DNA of 64,000 nt from Nostoc calcicola FACHB-3891 (GTDB lineage Bacteria; Cyanobacteriota; Cyanobacteriia; Cyanobacteriales; Nostocaceae). The first letter of the stretch is position 1; the number at the start of each line of letters is the position of its first letter. The stretch covers positions 1 to 64,000 of the forward strand of contig NZ_JACJRQ010000002.1 of NCBI RefSeq assembly GCF_014697355.1, given 5' to 3'. Of this stretch, positions 16,818 to 25,643 are shown in pieces. Below the pieces are notes generated by a model that was given only the letters and a program-made list of their open reading frames with translations, ran no database searches and was not told the DNA's origin. Made by a program: the position numbers and the translations under genes.

Positions 16818-17477
16818 ATGTCCCTAGTGCGGTTTCTGACATCTTATCAGAGAATTCAACAATCATTGCAATGGTGGTCTTCTAGACAGTCGATGAAACT
16901 CTTTGTGGAAGCAGAGAGAATTCGGGATGATTTGTTACAGGAATCTTTTACAATACGTCGCAATTTAGATTTATTGACAGTAGATAATCTAAATTTATCA
17001 GATAATAAAATTCAAGAATGCTTAAAACAAATTGACAATTTTCATCATTCTTTAGTACAACTGAGCGATCGCTTATTTCCAGCATCTCTTCAGGATAGTT
17101 TTCCATTAGCTATCGAGTGTTTATTAGAACCTTGGCTAGTATCCAATCCCCAGTTATACTTTCAAATCGATTTGCCTCTTTATTGGCGGCATGAGCCAGC
17201 TGAACGTAGTCTCATTGTCTTAACAGCTTTAAATGAGTTGCTGACTATTACTTTAGCAGAAGTTTTGGCATCAACATCAGTTTATATTACTTTAAAACAA
17301 CAAAAAAACATTGGACAATTAATTGTAGAAATTACATATTCTAATATGTCTACATTTGTTCTTCATTCTCGCTTACCAGAATTAAATTATCTTTGTGAAA
17401 CTTTTCGATTACTAACGTCAGGAAAGTGTTTTAACAGGACTAGAAATATGAATATTCGTTGGTACTTTTATTGGTAG
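16818..17477 (+). CDS. Degenerate histidine-kinase-like protein
   Basis: The 219-residue protein has a helical N-terminal half (FVEAERIRDDLLQESFTIRRNLDLL) that resembles a dimerisation domain. It continues with a C-terminal half whose ALNELLTITLAEVLASTSVYITLKQ segment looks like the N-box helix and strand of a kinase ATPase domain. The glycine-rich G1 and G2 ATP-lid motifs are missing, so ATP binding is doubtful. It precedes a response regulator by 113 bases and probably belongs to the same regulatory unit. It could be an adaptor or phosphatase-like partner. The assignment rests on weak similarity, and the context is the stronger argument. Confidence 0.5.
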   Translation: MSLVRFLTSYQRIQQSLQWWSSRQSMKLFVEAERIRDDLLQESFTIRRNLDLLTVDNLNLSDNKIQECLKQIDNFHHSLVQLSDRLFPASLQDSFPLAIECLLEPWLVSNPQLYFQIDLPLYWRHEPAERSLIVLTALNELLTITLAEVLASTSVYITLKQQKNIGQLIVEITYSNMSTFVLHSRLPELNYLCETFRLLTSGKCFNRTRNMNIRWYFYW

Positions 17478-17590
17478 TTATTATATTGTTTAACTTTATA
17501 TATTTCTTTATATTTCCAGAACAAGAATTAGCTAATGTGGATGATAATCAATAATTTTTAATTTTCTACTTAATCAGCAGGCTGTGAATT

Positions 17591-18268
17591 ATGAAACAAG
17601 AAATATCGGAGAAGGCATTGCTGAAAATTTTGGTAATTGATGACCATGAGTCAGTTTTAAGTGGAACAGTAGACATCTTACAAAAACATTACCTTGGTGC
17701 TGAAATTGTCACTGCTATAAATGCTAATAATGCTCTGAATAAAGTTAGTAGTTTACAGCTAGATCTTGTAGTTATGGATCTTTCCATACCGGAAAATTAT
17801 GGGGTTACAGCGCGACCAGACACAGGTATTCAACTACTCAGAATTTTGATGAAACACTATCCTAACTTGAATATTATTGTCCAAACTGCTCATGTGAGAA
17901 CACTAGTGAGAATTAGACCTGATATTGATAGTCATAAAGGAGGTTTTACAGTCGCCGATAAAAGTCTTTCTACCCAAGAAATGTTGACTAGAGTTGATTG
18001 GGCATTACAAGGATTAACTCATACAAAGGATATTAAAGGAATTTATTCGGGATTAGAATTTAAACCAGAGTGGCTCAGAGTTTTGACTCTAGCGTTTGAA
18101 GAAGGATTACAAGACAAAACTATTGCTGAAAGAATGTGTATATCTGAACGTATGGTACGTCATTACTGGAGTAAACTACAAGATGCTTTAAATGTTTATC
18201 CTGATGAGGGAAAAAATATTCGGATTCAAACTGAAATCAGAGCTAGAGAAGAAGGTTTAATTGATTAG
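17591..18268 (+). CDS. Response regulator, receiver plus LuxR/NarL-like helix-turn-helix
   Basis: The 225-residue protein has a receiver domain with the acidic pair D17/D18 (LVIDDHES), phosphoacceptor D63 (VVMDLS) and K124 (VADKS). The C-terminal DNA-binding region (about 160-205) reads VLTLAFEEGLQDKTIAERMCISERMVRHYWSKLQ, the tetrahelical NarL/FixJ type. An extended loop after the phosphoacceptor (PENYGVTARPDTG) is typical of cyanobacterial members. It would bind DNA when phosphorylated, most likely by the CHASE2 kinase encoded next. Targets may include the peptide array, but no operator was identified. Confidence 0.88.
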   Translation: MKQEISEKALLKILVIDDHESVLSGTVDILQKHYLGAEIVTAINANNALNKVSSLQLDLVVMDLSIPENYGVTARPDTGIQLLRILMKHYPNLNIIVQTAHVRTLVRIRPDIDSHKGGFTVADKSLSTQEMLTRVDWALQGLTHTKDIKGIYSGLEFKPEWLRVLTLAFEEGLQDKTIAERMCISERMVRHYWSKLQDALNVYPDEGKNIRIQTEIRAREEGLID

Positions 18269-18612
18269 TTGCTAATAAAGAGGAATCAGAATATAGAATT
18301 CAGAATTCAGAATAGGCTACGCCCCGCTGTGCTAACAGAACTTAGAATACTTTACCCATAATGCGAAAAATTTCAGCGCTGGCTTACGGCATTCTTTTAG
18401 GGCAAACGTCACTTTTAAAAAAAAGGCAGAAAATTTTAATTTTGATGAAATTTTAATACTAATTTAAAGCATGAATTAACTATTTTATTCTCAGAATAAA
18501 TTCAATTTTAGAATCAAGATTTATCATAAAAATGTAATCAAATTCATAGTTAATTTAATTCTGATTTTTTTTATTTAAAATGACTTATAGCTAAAGGCTA
18601 GGAGGAAAGCTT
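18269..18612. other. Intergenic region with solo repeat arm
   Basis: Positions 18290-18346 contain GAATTCAG repeats followed by a GGCTACGCCCCGCTGTGCTAAC segment that matches one arm of the element at 14788-15021. The rest is AT-rich. A strong ribosome site AGGAGGA (18600-18606) lies six bases before the CHASE2 kinase start. Confidence 0.6.
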
Positions 18613-20496
18613 ATGCAGCCTCGGCTTTGGAAAATAATCAAAGAAGAAATTCGCATTTGGCGTGTAGGTGCATTCCCAGGAATTATAGTCATTGCCCTGG
18701 TGATAGTTGCTCGTATGAGTGGTTTAATGCAATCTTTAGAGTGGCTAGTTTTTGATAGTTTCCTGCGTCTGCGTCCTGAAGAACCTATAGATGAACGAAT
18801 TATAATTGTGGGCATTAATCAAGACGATCGTCTCATAGATTCTTCAATATCAGATAGAGATTTAGCAGCACTATTGTGGAAACTGCACAGATGTCAACCT
18901 AGAGCGATCGGTCTTGATATTTATAGAGATTTTCCAGTTAATCCTGGTCATACAGAACTTTTGGCAGCTTTCAAAAATATCAAAAATTTAATTGTCATCG
19001 AAAAGATATTCCCCAAGCAAATTCCTCCCCCACCCAATTTTTCTTTTGAACAAATTGGTTTTGCAGATCAAATTACAGATGCTGACGGCAAATTAAGACG
19101 CAGCTTATTAATAACACCAACATCTGAAGGAGAAAAATTATCTTTATCTCTACGTTTAGCAGAAATTTATTTAGCTCATAAAAATATTAGCTTCCAAAAT
19201 AGTATTAGCGATCGCACTACAATCCAGTTTGGCAATACTCCACTACCAAAACTTTCTCCTAACTCTGGAGGCTATGTCCGAACTGATGTAACTGGAGTTC
19301 AAGTACTGCTAAATTTTCGTAGTGGTCGAACAAGATTTAGAACTATATCTTTAAATGATATTAAAAATAACAAATTTAATTCTGAATTGTTACGCGATCG
19401 CATTGTAATTATCGGCATAAACTCCCCCAGCCGAAAAGATTTAATAAATACTGCGACAATTACATCTAACAAATCTACAAAAAGACCCGTTTATGGAGTA
19501 GAAATCCAAGCACATGCTGTTAGCCAAATTGTCAGTGCAGTGCTTGATGACAGACCGCTTTTAAATACTTGGTCAGATGGATGGGAATATTTGTGGATTT
19601 TTCTCTGGGGGTTTTTAGGAATTGCGATCGCTCGCTTGAGTAAATCTCCTTTAGCAAATATCATAATTGTTATTACTACAACTTCTAGCTTAATAGTAAC
19701 TAGTTACCTTCTCTTGACTTGGGGGTGGTGGGTTCCAGTAATTCCGACAGTTATCGTTTTAACTCTCAATGGTATAGAACTCACTGCTTTATATCAATGC
19801 GATCGAGCTCTGCGATTGGGAATTAAAGCTAGACAAGATGTTATTGAACGTACATTTGAAACAATTCATAACGGCCCATTGCAAAGTCTAGCTAAAGTTT
19901 TAAAAATGGTTAGATGTCAAGATTTACCAATGAAAGAATTACTCCCAGAACTGGAAAAAGAACTTGATAAATTAAACCACGAACTCCGAGGAATTTATGA
20001 TTTTTTACAACGAGAACCTCCAACTCAAGACAGTAGTCTTTATTTAGGAAATACTTTGGTATTAAATTTGCAAGATCCTCTGCACGAAATTCTCTATCAA
20101 GTTTACAGCCATACCTTAGCGCGAGACTTTCCTTGCTTTAGAACTATTAAAGTTAAAATCCGTACTTTTGAACCGATAGATGAGCAATACTTAACCATAG
20201 AACAAAAGCAAGGACTCTGCCGATTTCTTGAAGAAGCTTTGTGCAATGTTGGCAAACATGCCACAGGAGTAACTCGCTTGGAAGTCACTTGCTTTTCATT
20301 TGAAGGCTGGTACACTTTGAGCATTATAGATGATGGTTTGGGTGTAACATCATATCGAGAAGGTCGCGGTACCCAACAGTTTAGAAATTTAGCAAAGCAA
20401 CTCAAAGGTAAATTTCAACGAGTTCCTCTTTCTTCTAAAGGAACAATTTGTGAGTTGTCTTGGCCTGTAACTAAGTTTTGGTTTTGTAATAAATAG
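18613..20496 (+). CDS. CHASE2-domain sensor histidine kinase
   Basis: The 627-residue protein has an N-terminal membrane helix (about 18-36) and an extracytoplasmic CHASE2 sensor domain (about 42-320; IIIVGINQDDRLID, RAIGLDIYRDFPV, RDRIVIIGINSPSRKD). Three helices follow (about 325-395), then a kinase core of the NarL type. The phosphorylated histidine is H419 in TIHNGPLQSL, the N-box is FLEEALCNVGKHA and the G-box is IIDDGLGV. It would sense an unknown extracellular signal and phosphorylate the response regulator encoded upstream. The pairing of a HisKA_3-type kinase with a NarL-type regulator is the usual match. Confidence 0.9.
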   Translation: MQPRLWKIIKEEIRIWRVGAFPGIIVIALVIVARMSGLMQSLEWLVFDSFLRLRPEEPIDERIIIVGINQDDRLIDSSISDRDLAALLWKLHRCQPRAIGLDIYRDFPVNPGHTELLAAFKNIKNLIVIEKIFPKQIPPPPNFSFEQIGFADQITDADGKLRRSLLITPTSEGEKLSLSLRLAEIYLAHKNISFQNSISDRTTIQFGNTPLPKLSPNSGGYVRTDVTGVQVLLNFRSGRTRFRTISLNDIKNNKFNSELLRDRIVIIGINSPSRKDLINTATITSNKSTKRPVYGVEIQAHAVSQIVSAVLDDRPLLNTWSDGWEYLWIFLWGFLGIAIARLSKSPLANIIIVITTTSSLIVTSYLLLTWGWWVPVIPTVIVLTLNGIELTALYQCDRALRLGIKARQDVIERTFETIHNGPLQSLAKVLKMVRCQDLPMKELLPELEKELDKLNHELRGIYDFLQREPPTQDSSLYLGNTLVLNLQDPLHEILYQVYSHTLARDFPCFRTIKVKIRTFEPIDEQYLTIEQKQGLCRFLEEALCNVGKHATGVTRLEVTCFSFEGWYTLSIIDDGLGVTSYREGRGTQQFRNLAKQLKGKFQRVPLSSKGTICELSWPVTKFWFCNK

Positions 20497-20694
20497 ACCT
20501 GCCTGTAAAATAGGGAGTGGGGAGTAGGGAAAAGAAATTTTCATCCAAGAAGGGAACAGGGAATAGGGAACAGGGAACAGTTTTTCCTATTTCCTGTCCC
20601 TGGAGGGAGTAAGAGACCCCTACAACTATCAAGTAGCAAGTTATGTGTTGGTTTTAAATTCCCATACATTACATTTTGTTAAGAGTCGCCCGTT

Positions 20695-21280
20695 AAGAGG
20701 ATGTTTTAAAAGTCCTCTTGTTGGTAGCAAAACATTCTATATCCCCCTAAATCCCCCTTAAGAAGCAGGGCTGATTCATTCCCCAAAGAGCTTTAAAAAT
20801 CAAGGGTTCTAGCGATTAAAAATTAGTTATTTTGTTACTGGCGTGCCGATGAAACCAACTATTTTACTGATATTTCAGTGCTTAAATGTTCATCTCTTCG
20901 TCACGCTTACTTACAATTTTCTTGCTAACCATCTTGACAAATCCTGTTTGAAATGGAATGAAACAGCCCTGCCTTAAGAAGGCAGGGCTGTTTCATTCGC
21001 TGATGATGGGGATTTGTCAAGAGGATAATCTCACGCAAAGGCGCAAAGGCGCAAAGGAAAATCGTGTATTTGGGTTGAAGGCGCAAAAGTTTTTTACTGG
21101 AATTTTGCGCTTACTCTCAATTTTTATCTCTTTGCATCTTGCAATTTCACCCATTTTAAGGAATGAAACAGCCCTGCTTAAGAAGGGGGACTTTGATTCC
21201 GGTTCCCCCCTTTTCAAGGGTAGGGGGGATTTGTAAGTGCCTAAAGTCACAGCAAAATACTTTTAAAACAACCTCTAAGA
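20695..21280. repeat. Composite repeat element with inverted ends
   Basis: The left end reads AAGAGGATGTTTTAAAAGT (20695 on). The right end, read on the other strand, is TTAGAGGTTGTTTTAAAAGT (complement of 21259-21278). Inside are GAATGAAACAGCCCTG modules and CGCAAAGG repeats. A direct copy of the first 67 bases occurs at 62110-62176. Confidence 0.5.
20956..20998. repeat. Perfect 20-bp stem palindrome
   Basis: GAATGAAACAGCCCTGCCTT (20956-20975) is exactly inverted at 20979-20998 around a three-base AAG loop. Partial copies lie at 20766-20782 and 21161-21186. Confidence 0.9.
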
Positions 21281-21372
21281 GTTCCCTCTTTATTAATGCT
21301 CTTGCTCATAGAAGGCGATAAGAGGGATGAGGAAGAAAAATTGCTCCCTTATCTCCCTTATCTCCCCACTTC

Positions 21373-22053
21373 CTATTCCCCACTCCCTCCTCTCATTCCT
21401 CGCAGTGCAACAAATAAGATGGCGATAAATCCAAGGATTGGCAAAGCGATCGCCCAAAGCGGTAAACTTTTATTTTCACCCTGCACTAAATCACCATTGA
21501 CATCTCGGAGGTTTTGTGTATTAGCTCTAGAGCCTCCTGCCACGGTAACTTCAAATTTGAACTCAAAGGGTTTGAATCTCGCCCCTGAAGCTGGTTCACC
21601 ATTGAGTTGCAACTCATAAATACCTGGCTTGGGAAAGACAACTTCCGCACCGGGGATGCCTTGATAACGCTCAACTGCCACAGGTTTGAGAGTTGGTTCT
21701 AATAGTGCTGGTTCTCCAGCTGCATAGGGTTCGGCATAAACAGCCAACCGACAATTACACTGTGCCAAGGGAATCACCTTTCCACCTCTGCGGGTAAGGG
21801 CAAACCAGGCTTGGCTTGCTTCTCCAGCGCGGGGATTATCATTCGGTTCAATGTGAAGAGTCGCGCCGACATTTCCAGCTACTTCCACCTTATGAGCAGC
21901 CGCAGGATACAAATTAGTTATTGATACGACTAAGCAACTCAGGAATAATAAATCCTTGATTGTTCCTTTGTTGAGGTAACGCCTGTGTTTTTGACTCGTT
22001 GGCATGGAGTCAGAAAATAAGAGTGATTTACCGCGATTTGGTTGGGGGAACAT
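21373..22053 (-). CDS. Secreted or membrane-anchored Ig-like protein, partner of TauE/SafE-like gene
   Basis: I do not recognise a named family for this 226-residue protein. It has a hydrophobic signal segment (about residues 33-53, DLLFLSCLVVSITNLYPAAAH), a beta-rich extracytoplasmic domain (about 54-175, HKVEVAGNVGATLHIEP through PFEFKFEVTVAG) and a C-terminal membrane helix (about 197-217) with a short glycine/arginine tail. The domain contains a CNC motif (QCNCRL) and resembles all-beta periplasmic metal or adhesion domains. The start overlaps the end of the upstream gene by 26 bases, so the two are probably co-translated. An alternative start at 22005 would remove the overlap. A role in metal handling is only an inference. 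Confidence 0.7.
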   Translation of the reverse strand: MFPQPNRGKSLLFSDSMPTSQKHRRYLNKGTIKDLLFLSCLVVSITNLYPAAAHKVEVAGNVGATLHIEPNDNPRAGEASQAWFALTRRGGKVIPLAQCNCRLAVYAEPYAAGEPALLEPTLKPVAVERYQGIPGAEVVFPKPGIYELQLNGEPASGARFKPFEFKFEVTVAGGSRANTQNLRDVNGDLVQGENKSLPLWAIALPILGFIAILFVALRGMRGGSGE

Positions 22054-23299
22054 AAAACTTTTCTACGGCTAACTTTGACCAAAAAAAGCGCGAACGTACC
22101 ATCAAGACACCAAGGGTAATAATTCCCATTAGTACTGCCGCTAATTTATTTCCCCAAGTTGATTGTATGGAACCCAGATAATGGGAACCAATCAACACAG
22201 CATGAATGGTACTCAAAAGCAAAGCTGGCACACCCAATAGATGAATCTGTCGCCAACGTTTGCCCCAAGATTTTTGCAATGATTCCCAACTCGTTAAAGC
22301 GGCGGGGGACATTAATATTAATGCTACAGCACCCGCAGCCATCCCCCACTGAAATTCCGGCGGCAGGAAAGAAAAGGCGGCAAAATTCCATTGCAATGAG
22401 TGTTCAATCATATGGACTGTGTGAACCACAGAAAGCACAAAAGCTCCCACACCTAAAGCACGTCGGTAACGCAGTGGTGACGCCCATAAGCCACTAATGG
22501 GACGGGCAATTAAAGCCAACATTAAGCAGAGTAAAGCGGCGTGTCCGGTGTAATCTACCATTGTGTCACCTGTCCGCAGCAAGGTGATGGCGCCAATGGT
22601 GAGGGTCACCCAACCACCTAATCGAAACAACTGACTGCGCCTATCTTTACTTACCAAAGACGTGGAGATACCTACACCCAACATAGTGGGTAGGGTTCCC
22701 AAGCCAAAAGCCAGCATAGTAGTGCCACCCATCCATAAATTGCCAGTTTCAGCGGCTTTAATTTGGGCAGCATACAGGAAACCACAGGGCATTAAACCCC
22801 AAGTCATTCCCAAAAACAATGGCGTCCACCATTTGGTTTTTAAGGAAAGTTTGACCATTCCGCTGCTGAGGCGATCGTGTAAACTGCCTTTTAATAAGGG
22901 ATGTAGCACGGGAATGCGCGGCAGTAAATCAGGTTTTACTTGTCCTAAGCCAAACCAGATGAGCATGACACCTGTCACAATTGCCATCCAGCGCCGGAAG
23001 TCACTGCCAACACCCGCTAGCTGTCCACCTTGGAGCAATACTGAACCCAGCGCCCCAATGCCAGCACCGACTAGAGCATAGCTCAACATCCGCCCCAAAT
23101 TTAGCAGAATATGAAATTTTAATTGCTGTTGCCAAGTGTCGGACTTTTCTAGAGTTGATGTCCGTCCCAAGGAAGCTGTGTGTGGAATTTTTGGCTGATG
23201 AGACAGGGAAAACGCCACTGTTAGGGGACCACACATACCAAAGCAATGCCCAAAACTACCCAGGAATCCCAGGATTGCCATCAGCAATAAATCTACCAT
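22028..23299 (-). CDS. TauE/SafE-like (UreH/DsbD-type) membrane protein with ferric-reductase-like C-terminus
   Basis: The 423-residue polytopic protein starts MVDLLLMAILGFLGSFGHCFGMCGP, the HCxGMCG motif of the UreH/DsbD-like transporter fold linked to metal export or cytochrome biogenesis. LFLGMTWGLMPCGFLYAA repeats the Cys-containing motif in the second half. The last 150 residues add helices with histidines spaced as in ferric-reductase/MsrQ-like domains: FVLSVVHTVHMIEHS and LTSWESLQKSWGKRWRQIHLLGVPALLLSTIHAVL. The start is the ATG at 23299; an earlier start at 23341 would only add residues encoded by a dispersed repeat. It probably acts with the Ig-like protein encoded next in metal or electron transfer across the membrane. 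Confidence 0.8.
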   Translation of the reverse strand: MVDLLLMAILGFLGSFGHCFGMCGPLTVAFSLSHQPKIPHTASLGRTSTLEKSDTWQQQLKFHILLNLGRMLSYALVGAGIGALGSVLLQGGQLAGVGSDFRRWMAIVTGVMLIWFGLGQVKPDLLPRIPVLHPLLKGSLHDRLSSGMVKLSLKTKWWTPLFLGMTWGLMPCGFLYAAQIKAAETGNLWMGGTTMLAFGLGTLPTMLGVGISTSLVSKDRRSQLFRLGGWVTLTIGAITLLRTGDTMVDYTGHAALLCLMLALIARPISGLWASPLRYRRALGVGAFVLSVVHTVHMIEHSLQWNFAAFSFLPPEFQWGMAAGAVALILMSPAALTSWESLQKSWGKRWRQIHLLGVPALLLSTIHAVLIGSHYLGSIQSTWGNKLAAVLMGIITLGVLMVRSRFFWSKLAVEKFYVPPTKSR

Positions 23300-23609
23300 A
23301 AGAAAAGTCCTGAGTTCTGAGTCATGAGTCTTGAGTATCAAAATAAAGATTTTGAAGAATTAAGAAGAAATTGTTTTCTCTTCCTCTTTGCTCAGTACTC
23401 AGTACTTAGCACTCCTCTAGTGGGGCACTGTAAGTCAAGTTGCGATCGCTGTCAAAAGACAGGTTGTCAAACTAAAGCGATAGGATATTTTTTTAATTGG
23501 AAGTCCCTAACCCAAGCGTATTGGATTATATGGATACCCCAGACACCCAACAACTCGAACCATACATAATTGAACTAACTACAACTCGGATGAGCCAAGG
23601 ATAAATCAC

Positions 23610-24665
23610 ATGAGAAAATGGGTTTGGCTGATGCTGTTGGTGTTGATGACAGTTGCTATGGTCGGTAGCAGAGGTAGCACGTTGTTTGAACAGCGTCCCT
23701 CGCCAGAAATTGTTGAGCGCACGAGAGTGGAAATACCCCAACCACAGCCAGAGTTAAAGGAAGTTGACAATACCCCACAAGTCTCTGGCCAGAGGCTATT
23801 AGCTCATATCCAAAAGTTGAATTTTCAGCGTTACACAACAACAGAGCGATCGCGTACTCGCACTTATATCACAACTGAACTGAAAAAATTCGGCTGGAAA
23901 CCTAAATTGCAGAAATTCTCCGACGGTGTGAATATTTTTGCCGAACGTGTAGGAACCAATAAAGCCGCTAAAGCAATTCTCCTGGGAGCGCATTACGATA
24001 CTGTCGCCTCTTCTCCAGGTGCCGATGATAACGCCAGCGGTATCGCCGTCATGCTAGAAGTTGCGCGTTTGCTTGGTTCTCGTTCTACACCACGGACGTT
24101 ACAGCTAGCTTTTTTTGACCAAGAGGAAACAGGACTTTTAGGTAGTCAGGCTTTTGTTGCCAAGACAGCACGCTTGCAAAATTTGGGCGGGGCGATCGTT
24201 ATGGATATGGTAGGTTATGCATGTTACACTGCTGGGTGTCAAAAATATCCTGTGGGATTGCCCGTTAGCCCACCTAGCGATAAGGGTGATTTTTTGGCGG
24301 TAGTCGGTGATACAGAACATTTACCTTTACTGAATGCTTTTCAAAACTCCCAGAATATTCCCTCAACTGCTCTGAATAAACAGGAATCAAATTTGCCAGC
24401 AGTTCTAACACTGCCAATTCCTCTGAAAGGTCTACTGACACCCGATACCCTACGCAGCGACCACGCACCGTTTTGGTATCAGGGAGTGGGTGCTGTGCTG
24501 GTGACAGATACTGCAAATTTACGTACTCCCCACTATCATCAACCTAGTGATGTTCCAGGGACTATCGAGCCTTCTTTTTTCACAGGAGCAGCACAAATTG
24601 TGGTCAATACTACCACTGCTTTATTAGAAAATAACGAAGTTTTAGAAACTCAACCAGCAAGCTAA
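23610..24665 (+). CDS. M28 family zinc metallopeptidase
   Basis: The 351-residue protein has an N-terminal signal or anchor helix (about residues 3-19, WVWLMLLVLMTVAMVGS). The zinc-peptidase motifs are ILLGAHYDTV (His and Asp ligands), PGADDNASG (bridging Asp), FFDQEETGLLGS (catalytic Glu pair), VMDMVGY (Asp ligand) and a C-terminal histidine in TPHYHQPSD. All five ligand positions appear intact. The family removes N-terminal residues from peptides; this one would work in the periplasm or outside. It is monocistronic. The substrate is unknown. Confidence 0.9.
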   Translation: MRKWVWLMLLVLMTVAMVGSRGSTLFEQRPSPEIVERTRVEIPQPQPELKEVDNTPQVSGQRLLAHIQKLNFQRYTTTERSRTRTYITTELKKFGWKPKLQKFSDGVNIFAERVGTNKAAKAILLGAHYDTVASSPGADDNASGIAVMLEVARLLGSRSTPRTLQLAFFDQEETGLLGSQAFVAKTARLQNLGGAIVMDMVGYACYTAGCQKYPVGLPVSPPSDKGDFLAVVGDTEHLPLLNAFQNSQNIPSTALNKQESNLPAVLTLPIPLKGLLTPDTLRSDHAPFWYQGVGAVLVTDTANLRTPHYHQPSDVPGTIEPSFFTGAAQIVVNTTTALLENNEVLETQPAS

Positions 24666-24763
24666 TTGATAATTCCTAATTACTAGACTTATAGGCATAG
24701 AAACATTATTTATTACAGTAGCTTTTATGGATTTTAATTACATGTTTTAGTAAAAAATATTAC

Positions 24764-25207
24764 TTAATTTTCATAATTGTGTTGATTAAAAGTTAACGTC
24801 CAATTATTTTTATCATTGACCTGAAAATACGAACCTTGAAGAATAACTCTTAGAGCGGTTCGAGTTCTAATAAACTTCCTCATTAGATAAGTTCCTGGCT
24901 GAGCAAACATATCATCATATTTTCTGTTATAACCAATTTGTTTTAAACAGTAACTACCAGCACCTTTCACCGTTAATACATAAAAGGGAGCTTGTTTGTA
25001 TTCGTCAGGAATTATAAATATTCCGTATGATTTATGTTCACCAAGCCAGGGCTGAAGAACAACTTTAGTGGCTTTTACTTGGAATTTTGTAGTTTTTGAT
25101 GCCAAAAAATCCTCGTAATTGCAAACAGAATCATTCACAGGCCACCATAGTGTAATAATACTCATTGACAGCAGGAAAACAAAAATATAAATGAGTCGGC
25201 AACGCAT
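24764..25207 (-). CDS. Hypothetical secreted protein
   Basis: I do not recognise this 147-residue protein. It has a strong N-terminal hydrophobic segment (LIYIFVFLLSMSIITLWWPV) that could be a signal peptide or anchor. The mature part has two cysteines (VCNYEDF and SYCLKQIG) that could form a disulphide, and a beta-rich, basic composition. It is convergent with the M28 peptidase gene and AT-rich. Nothing nearby suggests a role. Confidence 0.65.
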   Translation of the reverse strand: MRCRLIYIFVFLLSMSIITLWWPVNDSVCNYEDFLASKTTKFQVKATKVVLQPWLGEHKSYGIFIIPDEYKQAPFYVLTVKGAGSYCLKQIGYNRKYDDMFAQPGTYLMRKFIRTRTALRVILQGSYFQVNDKNNWTLTFNQHNYEN

Positions 25208-25643
25208 AAGATTAGGAAAAATTGTTGGTCATCTGGTGCAATTTAACGATTAATGGTAGTGCAGTAACAGCAATAAGACTATGCATCTGCAACAGTTTAT
25301 TCATGGGGCATTGGTCATTGGTCATTAGCAAAGCACTAATAACTAATGACTAATAACAAAGGAGATTTGTTACAGTATTAAACTTAGTTGAGAAACAATA
25401 GGTTTTTTGTGGCTATTAACACCGATTATTGCTCAAATTCATAGATGTAATCAATTGTACAATTGGTTAGAATTCTGATGTTTTTGTTCAGATGCGATCG
25501 CACCTACATATATATTTGCCACTTCAGAGCGATCGCTATCAAGTTCAGAAAAAAATCTGCTTCTATTTTTATCCAGTAAATAGGGTAGTCAAATACACAA
25601 TTATCCGCTATATTCACGTAAGTATGAATTGGTGAAAATCTTC

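Larger units (their letters stand above)
20497..21372. other. Repeat-rich intergenic region
   Basis: No gene is supported. It holds GGGAACAGGGAATAG-type tandem repeats (20510-20600), a 67-bp dispersed repeat (20695-20762), a 20-bp-arm perfect palindrome (20956-20998), CGCAAAGG tandem repeats (21033-21058), a second GAATGAAACAGCCCTG copy (21161-21178), and an inverted terminal motif (21251-21280). Open frames on both strands here are built from the repeats. Confidence 0.65.

Noticed and set aside
20958-21250. Overlapping frames on both strands (about 77-92 codons)
   Set aside because: Both are built from the palindrome and CGCAAAGG repeats.
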